A DNA stretch of 64,000 bases from Streptantibioticus silvisoli (GTDB lineage Bacteria > Actinomycetota > Actinomycetes > Streptomycetales > Streptomycetaceae). Location: positions 85,634 to 149,633 of the forward strand of contig NZ_JAAGKO020000014.1 in the NCBI RefSeq assembly GCF_027947535.2, written 5' to 3'. Position 1 is the first letter of the stretch, and every line of letters starts with the position of its first letter. This document shows positions 22,501 to 34,500 of the stretch, one piece after another. The translations under genes were made by a program, and so were the position numbers. The notes below the pieces were generated by a model. That model saw only the letters and a list, made by a program, of their open reading frames with translations, ran no database searches and was not told the DNA's origin.

Positions 22501-25500
22501 GCTGGTGCTGGAGACCCCGCTCGTCCTGCCCGCGCACGGCGGAGCCCAGCTTCAGGTCGTCGTCGGCGAGGACGACGCGCACCGGCGCGCTGTCGCGGTG
22601 TACGCCCGGCCGGACGGCGAAGAGACCTGGACCCGGCACGCCACAGGCACCGTGAGCCCGGCCGCGACCGGGCCCGCGGACCACGCGCTGTTCGACGGCC
22701 TCGGTCGGCAGTGGCCCCCGGCGGGCGCGGCGCCACTGGACACCGAGCGGTTCTACGAGCGGCTCGGCGGCGGTGAGTTCGCCTACGGACCGGCGTTCCG
22801 GGGGCTGCGCGAGGCATGGCGGGACGGCGACCGGATCCTCGCCGAGATCGAGCTGCCCGAGCCCGGCCGCGGTGCGGCGGAGTCGTTCGGCATCCACCCT
22901 GCCCTGCTGGACGCGGCGTTGCACGCCATGGTCTTCGCGGACCTGGCGTCGGCCGGGGCGGGCTGGCTGCCGTTCAGCTTCGCCGACGTCGTGCTGCGGG
23001 CCTCGGGCGCCTCGCGGTTACGGGTGGCGCTGACCCGGACGGGTCCGGACGAGGTCACCCTCGCGGTCGCGGACGACACCGGGGCGCCCGTGCTGTCCAT
23101 CGGCTCGCTCGCCGTGCGGCCGCTGGCCGGCGGCAGCCTCACCGCCGGCGAAGGCGGCACCTTGCTGAAGCCGGAGTGGATCGCGATCACCGCTGCCGCC
23201 GCCGCGGTGGACGAGTGGCTGGTCGCGGATCCCGCCGACGTGACCGCGACAGCGGCCGGCGCCGAACCCCGGGCGGTGGTGCTGGCGGTTTCCGGCGACC
23301 CGCAGGCGGTGGTCGCCTCCACACACGAGCTGACGGGCCACGTGCTGCGGCAGTTGCGACAGTGGCTGTCGGACGACCGGTTCACCTCGGTCCCGCTGGT
23401 GATCGCGACCTCGGGTGCGGTCGCGGCGGAGCGGGAGCCGGTACGCGACCTGGCCGCCGCGGCGGTGTGGGGCCTGGTGCGGTCGGCGCAGACGGAGCAC
23501 CCGGGACGCTTCGTCCTGCTCGACGCCGACCGTGCCGTGGACGCCGACGTGCTGGGGCAGGTCCTGGCCGCCGACGAGCCGCAACTGGCGGTGCGCGAAG
23601 GGCGGCTCCTCGCGGCCCGGCTGGCGAGAACCGGACCGGCCGACGAGCTGGCCGCCCCGCAGGACACGCCGTGGCGGCTGGCGTCCACCGGGAAGGGCCT
23701 GCTGGACAACCTCGCGTTGCTGCCGTGCCCCGAAGTCGCCGAGCCGCTGGAGCGCGGGCAGGTCAGGATCCGGGTGCACGCGGCCGGCCTGAACTTTCGC
23801 GATGTGCTCAACGCGCTGGACCTGTACCCCGGCGAGGCGGGACCGCTGGGCGGCGAGGCGGCGGGCGTGGTCACCGGGACCGGCCCCGGTGTGACCGGTC
23901 TGCGCGTGGGCGACCGCGTGATGGGCCTGGTCCCCGGCGGGTTCGGGCCCGTCGCGGTGACCGATCACCGGCTCCTGGCGGTGGCGCCGGACGGATGGTC
24001 GTTCACCACGGCCGCCTCCGTGCCGATCGCGTTCCTCACCGCCTACTACGGCCTGGCCGACCTCGCAGGTCTTCGCACCGGGGAGTCGGTCCTGGTCCAC
24101 GCGGGCGCAGGCGGTGTGGGTCTGGCCGCCATCCAGGTCGCGCGGCATCTCGGCGCGGAGGTCTACACCACTGCGAGCGAAGGCAAGTGGGACGCCCTGC
24201 GTGCGTGGGGTGTTCGGCCGGACCGCCTCGCGTCCTCGCGGGATCTGGGCTTTCGCGAGGCATTCCGCACCGCCACCGCCGGACGGGGCGTCGATGTCGT
24301 GCTCAACTCCCTGGCGGGGGAGTTCGTCGACGCCTCGCTGGACGTGCTGGCGTCCGGCGGCCGGTTCGTGGAGATGGGCAAGACCGACGTCCGCTCGGCC
24401 GAGAGCCTCACCGACCGCTACCCCGGCCTGAGCTACTGCGCCTTCGACCTGACCGACGCCGGCGCCGAGCGCGTCCAGCGCATGCTGCGCGAGCTCGTCG
24501 ACCTGTTCGAAGCCGGCGTCCTGCGGCCGCTGCCGGTGACCACGTGGGACGTACGGCAGGCGCCGCAGGCGTTCCGGTTCATGAGCCAGGCCAGGCACGT
24601 CGGCAAGCTGGTACTGACCGTCCCGCACGAGCCGGACGCCGCGGGCACCGTGCTGATCACCGGTGGTACCGGCGCTCTGGGCGCGGTGGTGGCGCGGCAT
24701 CTGGCCGGCGAGCACGGTGTCCGGCACCTGATGCTGCTGAGCCGCCGCGGCCCCGATGCCCCGGGGGCGGCGGAACTGGTCGCCGAGCTGGCCCGCCACG
24801 GCGCCGAGGTCACGGTGGCCGCGTGCGACGTGACGGATCGGCGGGCGTTGGCGGACGCGCTCGCATCCGTGGCCCCGGAGCATCCGCTGACCGGGGTGGT
24901 GCACACCGCGGGTGTGATCGACGACGGGGTGATCGGCTCCTTGTCGCAGGACCAGCTGGACCGGGTGCTGGCGCCGAAGGTGGACGCGGCCTGGCACCTG
25001 CACGAGCTGACCCGGGACCTGGACCTCTCGCTGTTCGCGGTGTTCTCGTCGCTCAGCGGCGTGCTCGGCAGCGCCGGCCAGGCGAACTACGCGGCCGGCA
25101 ACGTGTTCCTGGACGCGCTGATGCAGCGGCGGCGGAACCTCGCACTGCCCGGAGTGTCGATGGCGTGGGGCCCGTGGACCACCGAGATCGGTATGGCCGG
25201 CGCCTTGTCGCGGACCGACCTCCAGCGGCTCGCGCGGTCGGCCGTGCCACCGCTGACCACGCGGCAGGGCATGGACCTGTTCGACCGGGCGGCGCGTTCC
25301 GCGCAGCCGGTACTGGGACTCGCCCGCCTGAACCTGCCGGCCCTGCGCAAGCAGCAGGACCTGCCCGTGTGGCGCACGCTGACGGGCAGGCGCCGGCCCG
25401 CCGCGAACCGCCGCCTCGCCGGCGGGGGACCGGGCGGGCGGCTCGCTTCGATGTCCACGGTGGACCGGGAGCGGGCGCTGGCCGAGCTGGTCCGCGAATC

Positions 25501-28500
25501 CGCCGCCGCGGTGCTGGGGCACAGCTCGGGCGCCGGGATCGATCCGGCCCGGCTCTTCAGCGACCTGGGGTTCGACTCGCTGACCGCCGTCGAGCTGCGG
25601 AACCTGCTCCAGGCCAGGACCGGGATCGCCCTGGCGGCAGGCGTGGTGTTCGACTACCCGACCGTCACCCGGCTCGCCGGGCACCTGGCCGACCGGTTCG
25701 GCGACCCGCCCACGACGGGGACGACCGCCGTGCCGGAGCCGGTGTCGGTGGCCGACGACCCGATCGTGCTGGTCGGGATGGCGTGCCGGCTCCCGGGCGG
25801 GGTCATGGGGCCGGACGATCTCTGGCGGCTCGTCAGTGAGGCGGGGGACGGGATCGGCCCGTTCCCGGTCGATCGCGGCTGGGACCTGGACGAGCTGGTG
25901 GGCCCGGCCGGGACCGGCAGGTCGGCCACCGGCGAGGGCGGCTTCCTCGCGGGCGCCGACGAGTTCGACGCGCCGTTCTTCCGCATCTCGCCCCGCGAGG
26001 CGGTGGCGTCGGACCCGCAGCAGCGGTTGCTGCTGGAGGTGTCGTGGGAGGCGCTCGAGCAAGCGGGCATCCTCCCCGAAACGCTGGCGGGCAGCCGGAC
26101 GGGGGTGTACACCGGCGCCTACCAGATGGGCTACGGCGAACTGGTCGCCCGGTCCGACGACCAGCTGCGAGGACACCAGATCACCGGCGGCGCGACCAGC
26201 GTGATCTCGGGCCGGGTCGCCTACACGCTCGGCCTGGAGGGGCCGGCGGTGAGCGTGGACACGGCGTGTTCGTCGTCGCTGGTCGCCATGCACCTGGCGG
26301 CGCAGGCGCTGCGCGCCGGTGAGTGCTCGCTGGCTCTCGCCGGCGGTGTCACGGTGATGGCCACCCCGGAGGCGTTCGTCGGGTTCACGATGCAGGGCGG
26401 GCTGTCCGCGGACGGCCGGTGCAAGTCGTTCTCGGACGACGCCGACGGGACCGGCTGGTCCGAAGGCGTGGGCGTGGTGGTGCTGGAGCGGATGTCGGAC
26501 GCCCGGCGCAACGGCCACGAGGTGCTGGCGGTCCTCCGGTCGAGTGCGGTGAACCAGGACGGTGCGTCGAACGGTCTGACGGCGCCGAACGGTCCGTCCC
26601 AGCAGCGGGTGATCCGGCAGGCCCTCGCCGCGGCGGGGCTGTCCACCTCGGACGTCGACGTGGTCGAAGCGCACGGCACCGGTACGCGGCTGGGTGATCC
26701 GATCGAGGCCGACGCGCTGCTGGCGACGTACGGCCAGGACCGGCCGGAAGACCGCCCGTTGTGGCTGGGCTCGCTGAAGTCCAACATCGGGCACGCGCAG
26801 GCGGCCGCCGGTGTCGCGGGCGTGATCAAGATGGTCCAGGCGATGCGGCACGCGGTACTGCCGAAGACCCTGCACGCCGAGCGGCCGACCACGCGGGTGG
26901 ACTGGACGCGGGGCGAGGTGCGGCTGCTGACCGAGGCGATCCCGTGGCCGGAGACCGGGCGTCCGCGCCGGGCCGGGGTGTCGTCGTTCGGCGTCAGCGG
27001 CACGAACGCCCACGTCATCCTTGAGGCCCCGCCCGCAACCGACACGCCGCACGAGACCGCGCCGGGTACCGGTGTGGTCGGCGCCGGCGGTGTGGTGCCG
27101 TGGGCGCTGTCGGGCCGGTCGGACGAGGCGGTGCGGGCGCAGGCCGCCCGGTTGCTGGAGTACGTGGAGGGCGCCCCCGCGCTGCGTCCCGTCGACGTGG
27201 GCTGGTCGCTGGCCGTCTCGCGTACCGCGTTCGACCACCGGGCCGTGGTGGTGGGCGGCGACCGGGAGGAGCTGATCAGCGCACTGCGTGCGGTCGCCGG
27301 CGGTGCGCCCGGTGTCGTGCGGGGCCCGGCTCGCAGCGGGGAGCGACTGGGCGTGTTGTTCACGGGGCAGGGTGCGCAGCGGGTGGGGATGGCGCGTGGG
27401 CTTTATGCGGAGTCGCCGGTGTTCGCGGCGGCGTTGGACGGGGTTCTCGCGGTGTTGGATCCGTTGCTGGACCGGCCGTTGTGCGAGGTGATGTGGGGTC
27501 AGGACACGGAGTCGATCGATGAGACGGGTTGGGCGCAGCCGGCGTTGTTCGCCGTGGAAGCGGCGTTGTTCGCGGTGCTGCGGGCGTTCGGTGTGACTCC
27601 GGACTACCTGCTGGGGCATTCGATCGGTGAGGTGACGGCTGCGTACGTGGCGGGGGTGTGGTCGCTGGGTGATGCGTGCCGGGTGGTGGCGGCGCGGGCC
27701 CGGTTGATGCAGGCGTTGCCGTCGGGTGGGGCGATGGCCGCGGTCGGGATGTCCGAGGCCGAGGTCGCGGACCTGCTCCCCGGCGGGGTCTCGGTCGCGG
27801 CGGTGAACACCGCGGACTCGGTGGTGGTCTCGGGGCCCCGGGACGAGGTCGACCGGGTGGCCGAGGTGGCGGTCGAGCGCGGTGCGAAGGTGACGCGGTT
27901 GCGGGTCTCGCACGCGTTCCACTCGTCGTTGATGGAACCGATGCTCGACGAGTTCGCCACGGTCCTGGAGTCGGTGGAGTTCCGGCCGCCGCGGATCCCG
28001 ATCGTGTCGAACCTGACGGGGATGCGGGCGTCCGACGAAGAGTTGTGTTCGCCGGAGTACTGGGTGCGGCAGGTGCGGTCGGCGGTGCGCTTCGCCGACG
28101 GCGTGCGCTGGCTGGGCGAGCAGGGCGTCACCACGATGGTCGAGCTGGGTCCGGACGGAGCGCTCTGCGCATTGGCGCAGCACAGTTCGACCGTGGCCGC
28201 CGTGCCGCTGCTGCGCCGGCAGAAGGCCGGCGGGCAGTGCGACTCGGGCCTGGTGCTGTCGGCGATCGGGCAGTTGTCCGCCCACGGCGTGGCAGTGGAC
28301 TGGACCACGGCGTTCGCCGGTCGTGGCGCGGTCCGGGTCCCGCTGCCGACGTACGCCTTTCAACACCAGCGGTACTGGCCCGACAGGGCGCAGGCCGCCC
28401 CGCGACCGGCCGAGGACCGGACGGACCGGCGGTTCTGGGCTTCGGTCGAACACCAGGACGTGCCGGATCTGGCCACGATGCTGGGACTCGACGGCGGTGT

Positions 28501-31500
28501 CGTGGCGCCGGTCGTGTCCGCGCTGGCTTCATGGCGGGCCCGCCGGCACGAACAGTCCCTGGTGAACGGCTGGCGCTACCGCGAGGCGTGGAAACGGCTG
28601 GCCGTCACGGGAGCGCCGCAAGCCGGACGGTGGCTGGTCGTGGTCCCGGAAGGCGCGCGCGACGACGCCTGGGCGGCGCAGGTGGCCGACGCCCTGGGCG
28701 CGGGCACACTCGTGCTCGACCACGGCGGGGCCGAGCTGGCCGAGCAGCTGAAGCAGGCCGGTGAGTCCGGTGCCGACGTGACCGGTGTGGTGTCGCTGGC
28801 CGCCGCCCTGGAGCCGGGCATCACCGCCGGACTGGCGGCGACGGCCTCGTTGCTGCGAGCCGTGCCGGACAGCGGCCTCGCCGCCCGGACCTGGGTGGTG
28901 ACCCGCGGCGCGATGTCCGTCGGGCCCCACGACCCGGTGACCGCCCCGGCACAGGGCGGGGTGTGGGGCCTGGGCCGGGTCGCCGCACTCGAACTGCCCG
29001 CGCTGTGGGGCGGGCTGGCCGACCTGCCCGAGGTGCTCGACCCGCGCAGCGCGCGCCGGCTGGCCGCCGCGCTGCCCGGGGCGACCGGCGAGGACCAGAT
29101 CGCGGTGCGCCCGTCAGGTGTCTTCGGTCGCCGACTCGTCCACGCGCCGGTGACCGGATCCGATGCGCCGTCGTGGACGACGTCCGGGACGGCGCTGGTC
29201 ACCGGAGGCACCGGTGAGCTGGGTGCGTACGCGGCGCGATGGCTGGTCGAGCGCGGCGCGGAGCACGTCGTGCTCGTGAGCCGCCGTGGTCTCGACGCCG
29301 AGGGCGCGGACGCGCTGCGGCTGGAACTGGAGGTCGCCGGCGCCCGCGTCACCGTAGCCGCTTGCGACGTGACGGACCGGCAGGCGCTGGCCGAGGTGGT
29401 GGCGGACATCCCGGAGGAGTGGCCACTGCGGACCGTCGTGCACGCGGCCGGTGTCGTGAGCGAGGACCGCGCGCTCACCTCGGTGACCGCCGACGACCTC
29501 GACCAGCAGGTACGGGCCAAGGCCCACGGCGCGCACTACCTGGACGAACTCACCCGCGAGCTGGAGCTCGACGCGTTCGTGCTGTTCTGCTCCGGTGCGG
29601 GCGCCTGGGGCAGCGGCGGGCAGGCCGGATTCGCGGCGGCCAACGCGTACCTGGACTCGCTGGCCCGCCACCGCAGGGCGGCGGGGCGCACCGCGACCGC
29701 GATCGGGTGGGGTTCGTGGGACCAGGTCGGGGCGCTGAGCGATCCGGGCGCCGCGCAACGCGAGCAGCTTCGCCTGCTCGGAGTCGTGCCGATGCGGCCC
29801 GAGCTGGCGATCGCCGCGTTGCAGCGTGCGGTGCACGACGACGAGACCGCGATCGTCGTCGCGGACCTGGACTGGGCGCGGTTCGCACCCGTGTTCACCG
29901 CGGCGCGGTCGAGCGCCCTGCTGTCCGGGCTCCCGGAGGCCGAAGCGGCACTGACCGCGACGCGGGACGACACCGCGATCGGCGCAGAACTGCGGGACCG
30001 GCTCGCCGGACTGTCCGAAGCGGACCGCCGCCAGGCGCTGCTCGGCCTCGTCCGTGACTCGTCCGCGGCCGTACTGGGCCACGGGTCGAGCGCGCAGATC
30101 GAGAGCGACCAGCCGTTCAGCGAGTTGGGCTTCGACTCACTGACGGCGGTGGAGCTGCGCAACCGGTTGCAGGCGGCGACCGGGGTCGCGCTGCCCGCGA
30201 GCCTGGTGTTCGACCACCCCACCGCGCATCGCCTCATGGACCACCTCGCCGGCCGATTCGGCGTGACGGAACCGGCCGAGCCGTCGATCGGGCCGGCGGC
30301 GGTGCCGGTCGCCGACGATCCGATCGTGCTGGTGGGCATGGGCTGCCGGTTCCCGGCCGGGGTGTCGAGCCCGGAGGCACTCTGGCGGCTGGTGGCCGAC
30401 GGGGCGGACGGCATCACACCGTTCCCGGCCGACCGTGGCTGGGACCTGGAGACGCTGGTGGGCACGGACGGACCGGGCTCCGGGACGTCGGCGACCGGTG
30501 AGGGCGGGTTCCTCGACGAGGTCGCCGACTTCGACGCGGCGTTCTTCCGGATCTCGCCGCGCGAGGCGCTGGCCACCGACCCGCAGCAGCGGCTGCTGCT
30601 CGAAGTGTCCTGGGAGGCGCTGGAGCAGGCGGGAATCGACCCGACCTCGCTGGCGGGCAGCTCGACCGGCGTGTTCGCCGGCGCCTACCAGTCCGGGTAT
30701 CTCGAACTGGTCTCGCGGGCCGACGAGCAACTGCGGGGCCACGCGCTCACCGGTGGCGCGGGCAGTGTGATCTCCGGCCGGGTCTCCTACGCGCTGGGCC
30801 TGGAGGGTCCGGCGGTGAGTGTGGACACCGCGTGTTCGTCGTCGCTGGTGGCGATGCACCTGGCGGCGCAGGCACTGCGCGCCGGCGAGTGCTCACTGGC
30901 GCTGGCCGGCGGGGTGACGGTCATGGCGGCGGCGGACACCTTCGTCGGGTTCAGTATCCAGGGCGGCCTGGCCGCGGACGGCCGGTGCAAGTCGTTCTCG
31001 GACGACGCCGACGGGACCGGCTGGTCCGAAGGCGTGGGCGTGGTGGTGCTGGAGCGGATGTCGGACGCCCGGCGCAACGGCCACGAGGTGCTGGCGGTCC
31101 TCCGGTCGAGTGCGGTCAATCAGGACGGTGCGTCGAACGGTCTGACGGCGCCGAACGGTCCGTCCCAGCAGCGCGTGATCCGGCAGGCCCTCGCGGCGGC
31201 GGGTCTGTCCGCTTCGGACGTCGACGCGGTCGAAGCGCACGGCACGGGGACGAAACTGGGCGATCCGATCGAGGCGCAGGCGGTGCTGGCGACCTACGGT
31301 CAGGACCGGCCCGAGGACCAGCCGTTGTGGCTGGGCTCGTTGAAGTCGAACCTCGGGCACATGCAGGCCGCCGCGGGCGTCGGCGGCGTGATCAAGATGG
31401 TGCTGGCGCTGCGGCACGGGGTGCTGCCGAAGACGCTCCACCTGGCCGAACCCACCAGCCAGGTCGACTGGTCCGAAGGCAACGTGCGGCTGCTCGCCGA

Positions 31501-34500
31501 GATGACGCCGTGGCCGGAACACGATCGTCCGCGCCGGGCCGGGGTGTCGTCGTTCGGCGTGAGCGGCACCAACGCGCACGTGATCCTCGAAGCCCCCGCC
31601 GACCCGCCCGCGCACCCGGCCGCCGCAGACGACGACGGGGTGGTGCCGTGGGTGCTCACGGGCAGGACCGAGGAAGCGGTGCGGGCACAGGCGGCGCGAC
31701 TGCTGGAACGCGTCGAGGCGCAACCGGCGCCGCGTGCGGTGGACATCGGGCACTCGCTCGTCGGCTCGCGGGCCGCGTTCGACCACCGGGTCGTCGTGGT
31801 GGGCGGCGACCGGGACGAACTGGTCGCCGGGCTGCGCGCCGCCGCCGCGGGTGAGCCCGCCCAAGCCGTGGTGCGGGGGACCGCGCGGACCGGCAACCAG
31901 GCCGTGTTCGTCTTCCCCGGCCAAGGCGCCCAATGGGTCGGGATGGCGCAGGACCTGTACACGCGGTCCCCGGTGTTCGCCGAGTCGATGTGGCAGTGCG
32001 CGCGGGCCCTGGATCCGTTCGTGGACTGGTCGCTGGAGCAGGCGCTCGGTGACGAGGTGGCGTTGGAGCGGGTGGATGTGGTGCAGCCGGTGTTGTGGGC
32101 GGTGATGGTGTCGCTGGCCGCGGTGTGGCGGTCGTTCGGCGTCGAGCCCGCGGCCGTGGTGGGCCACTCCCAGGGCGAGATCGCCGCCGCGTGCGTCGCC
32201 GGCGGCCTGTCACTCGAAGACGGGGCCCGCGTCGTGGCGTTGCGCAGCCGGGCGATCGCGGACACCCTCGCCGGGGACGGCGCGATGGTGGCCCTGCCGT
32301 TGTCCGCCGCCCGGGCCGAGGAGTTGCTCGCGCAGCGGCCGGGAATCTCGGTGGCCGCGGTCAACGGGCCCGCCTCCGTGGTCGTCGCCGGAGCCACCGA
32401 GGCCGTGGACCGACTGCTGGCCGACTGCCGGGACCAGGAGATCCAGGCGCGCAGGATCGCCGTCGACTACGCCTCGCACTCGCCGTCGGTGGAGCGGATC
32501 GAGCAGCGGTTGCTGACCGATCTCGCGTCGATCACGCCGAAATCCTCCGCGATCGCGGTCTACTCCTCGGTGACCGGTGAGGTGATGGACACCGCGCGGT
32601 GGGACGCCGGGTACTGGTACCGGAACCTGCGCAACACCGTGCGGTTCGAGGAGGCGCTCCGCGCGGCGCTGGCGGCCGGGACCGGCGCGGTGGTCGAGGT
32701 GAGTCCGCATCCGGTGCTGGTGCCCGCGGTGCGCGACATCGTCGAGGAGCGCGGGGCCGCGGTGGCCGTGGTGGGCACGCTGCGCCGCGACGAAGGGACC
32801 GCGCAGCGGATGGTGCTCGCGGTGGCCCAGGCGTATGCGCACGGTGTGGCGGTGGACTGGACTGTCGCGTTCGCCGGCCGGGGCGCGGCGCGGGTCGCGC
32901 TGCCCACGTACGCCTTCCAGCATCAGCGGTACTGGCCCGAACCCGGCAGCGGCCCGGCCGACGTGTCGGCGGCGGGGCTGACCGCCGCGGAGCATCCACT
33001 GCTGGGCGCGGTGGTGCCCTCGCCCGCCTCGGACGCGGTGGTGTTCACCAGCCGCCTGTCGCTGCGGACGCATCCGTGGCTGGCCGACCATGCGGTGCGG
33101 GAGTCGGTGGTGTTCCCGGGAACCGGTTTTGTGGAGCTCGCCGTCCTGGCCGGCGACAGCGTCGGGTGCGACCGCCTCGACGAACTGATCCTGGAGGCGC
33201 CGCTGGTGCTGCCCGCCCACGGCGGAGTGCAGATGCACGTGGCGGTCGGCGACAGCGAGGACGAGACGCCACGGCGCAGTGTGGCCGTCTACGCGCGCCC
33301 CGACGGAGAGGACGCCTGGACCCGCCACGCCACCGGATTCGTGGGCACCGTCCCGCCGGGAGGCGGCGGGCACGACCTGTTCGGCGTCCTCGCGCGGGCC
33401 TGGCCGCCGGCCGGCGTGACGCACGTGGACACCGAAGGGTTCTACGAGCAGCTGCGCGAAGGCGGATTCCTCCGCTACGGCCCGGTCTTCCAAGGGCTGC
33501 GCAAGGTCTGGCGCGGCGACGACCAGATCTTCGCCGAGGTCGAACTGCCCGAGTCCGTACGCGATTCGGCCGGGTCCTTCGGGATCCACCCGGCGCTGCT
33601 CGACGCCGCGCAGCACGCGACGGCCTTCGCGGAGCTGGGCTCGGCCGGGACCGGCGGGCTGCCGTTCAGCTTCGGCGACGTCGTGCTGCGCGCCTCGGGT
33701 GCGGCGCAGTTGCGGGTGGCGCTGACCCGGACGGGCCCGGACGAGGTCACGATCGCGGTCGCCGACAGCGCCGGAGCCCCGGTGCTGTCGGTCGGCTCGC
33801 TGGCGGTGCGGCCGGTATCGGCCGGCGAGCTCGGCGCCGGCGCCGGCGACCGGACACTGCTGAGGACGCAGTGGGCCGACGCCGCCTTCTCGGCCCAGGC
33901 GGCGCCGGCGCAGTGGCTGGCCGTCGACCGGACCGGGGAGGACCACACCGCACTGGAAGCGGCCGCCGCGGTTCTCGACGACGGCCGGCCGGCGCCGGAC
34001 GCGGTCGTGCTGGCCGTTTCCGGTGACGCGGACCGGGTGGTCGAATCCACGCACGAGCTGACCGGTTGGGTGCTGCGCCAACTGCAGTTCTGGCTGAGCC
34101 AGGACCGCTTCGGGTCGATCCCGCTGGTGGTGGCGACGCGGGGCGCGATCGCCGCGCAGCCCGGCGAAACGGTGCCGGACCTGGCTGCCGCGGCGGCGTG
34201 GGGACTGGTGCGCTCGGCGCAGACCGAGAACCCCGGCCGGATCGTCCTGCTCGACACCGGCCCGGGCGCCGCGCTCGACGCCGGCATGCTGGGCCGGGTC
34301 CTGGCGGCGGACGAGCCGCAACTGGCGCTGCGCGACGGACAGCTCCTCGCGGGCCGGCTCACCAGGGTCGGCCCGGCCGACGAGCTCGCGATGCCGCCGG
34401 ACACCCCGTGGCGGCTCGACTCGACCGGCAAGGGTGTACTGGAGAACCTGGCCCTGCTGCCGTGCCCCGAGATCGAGGACCCCTTGGCCTGCGGGCAGGT

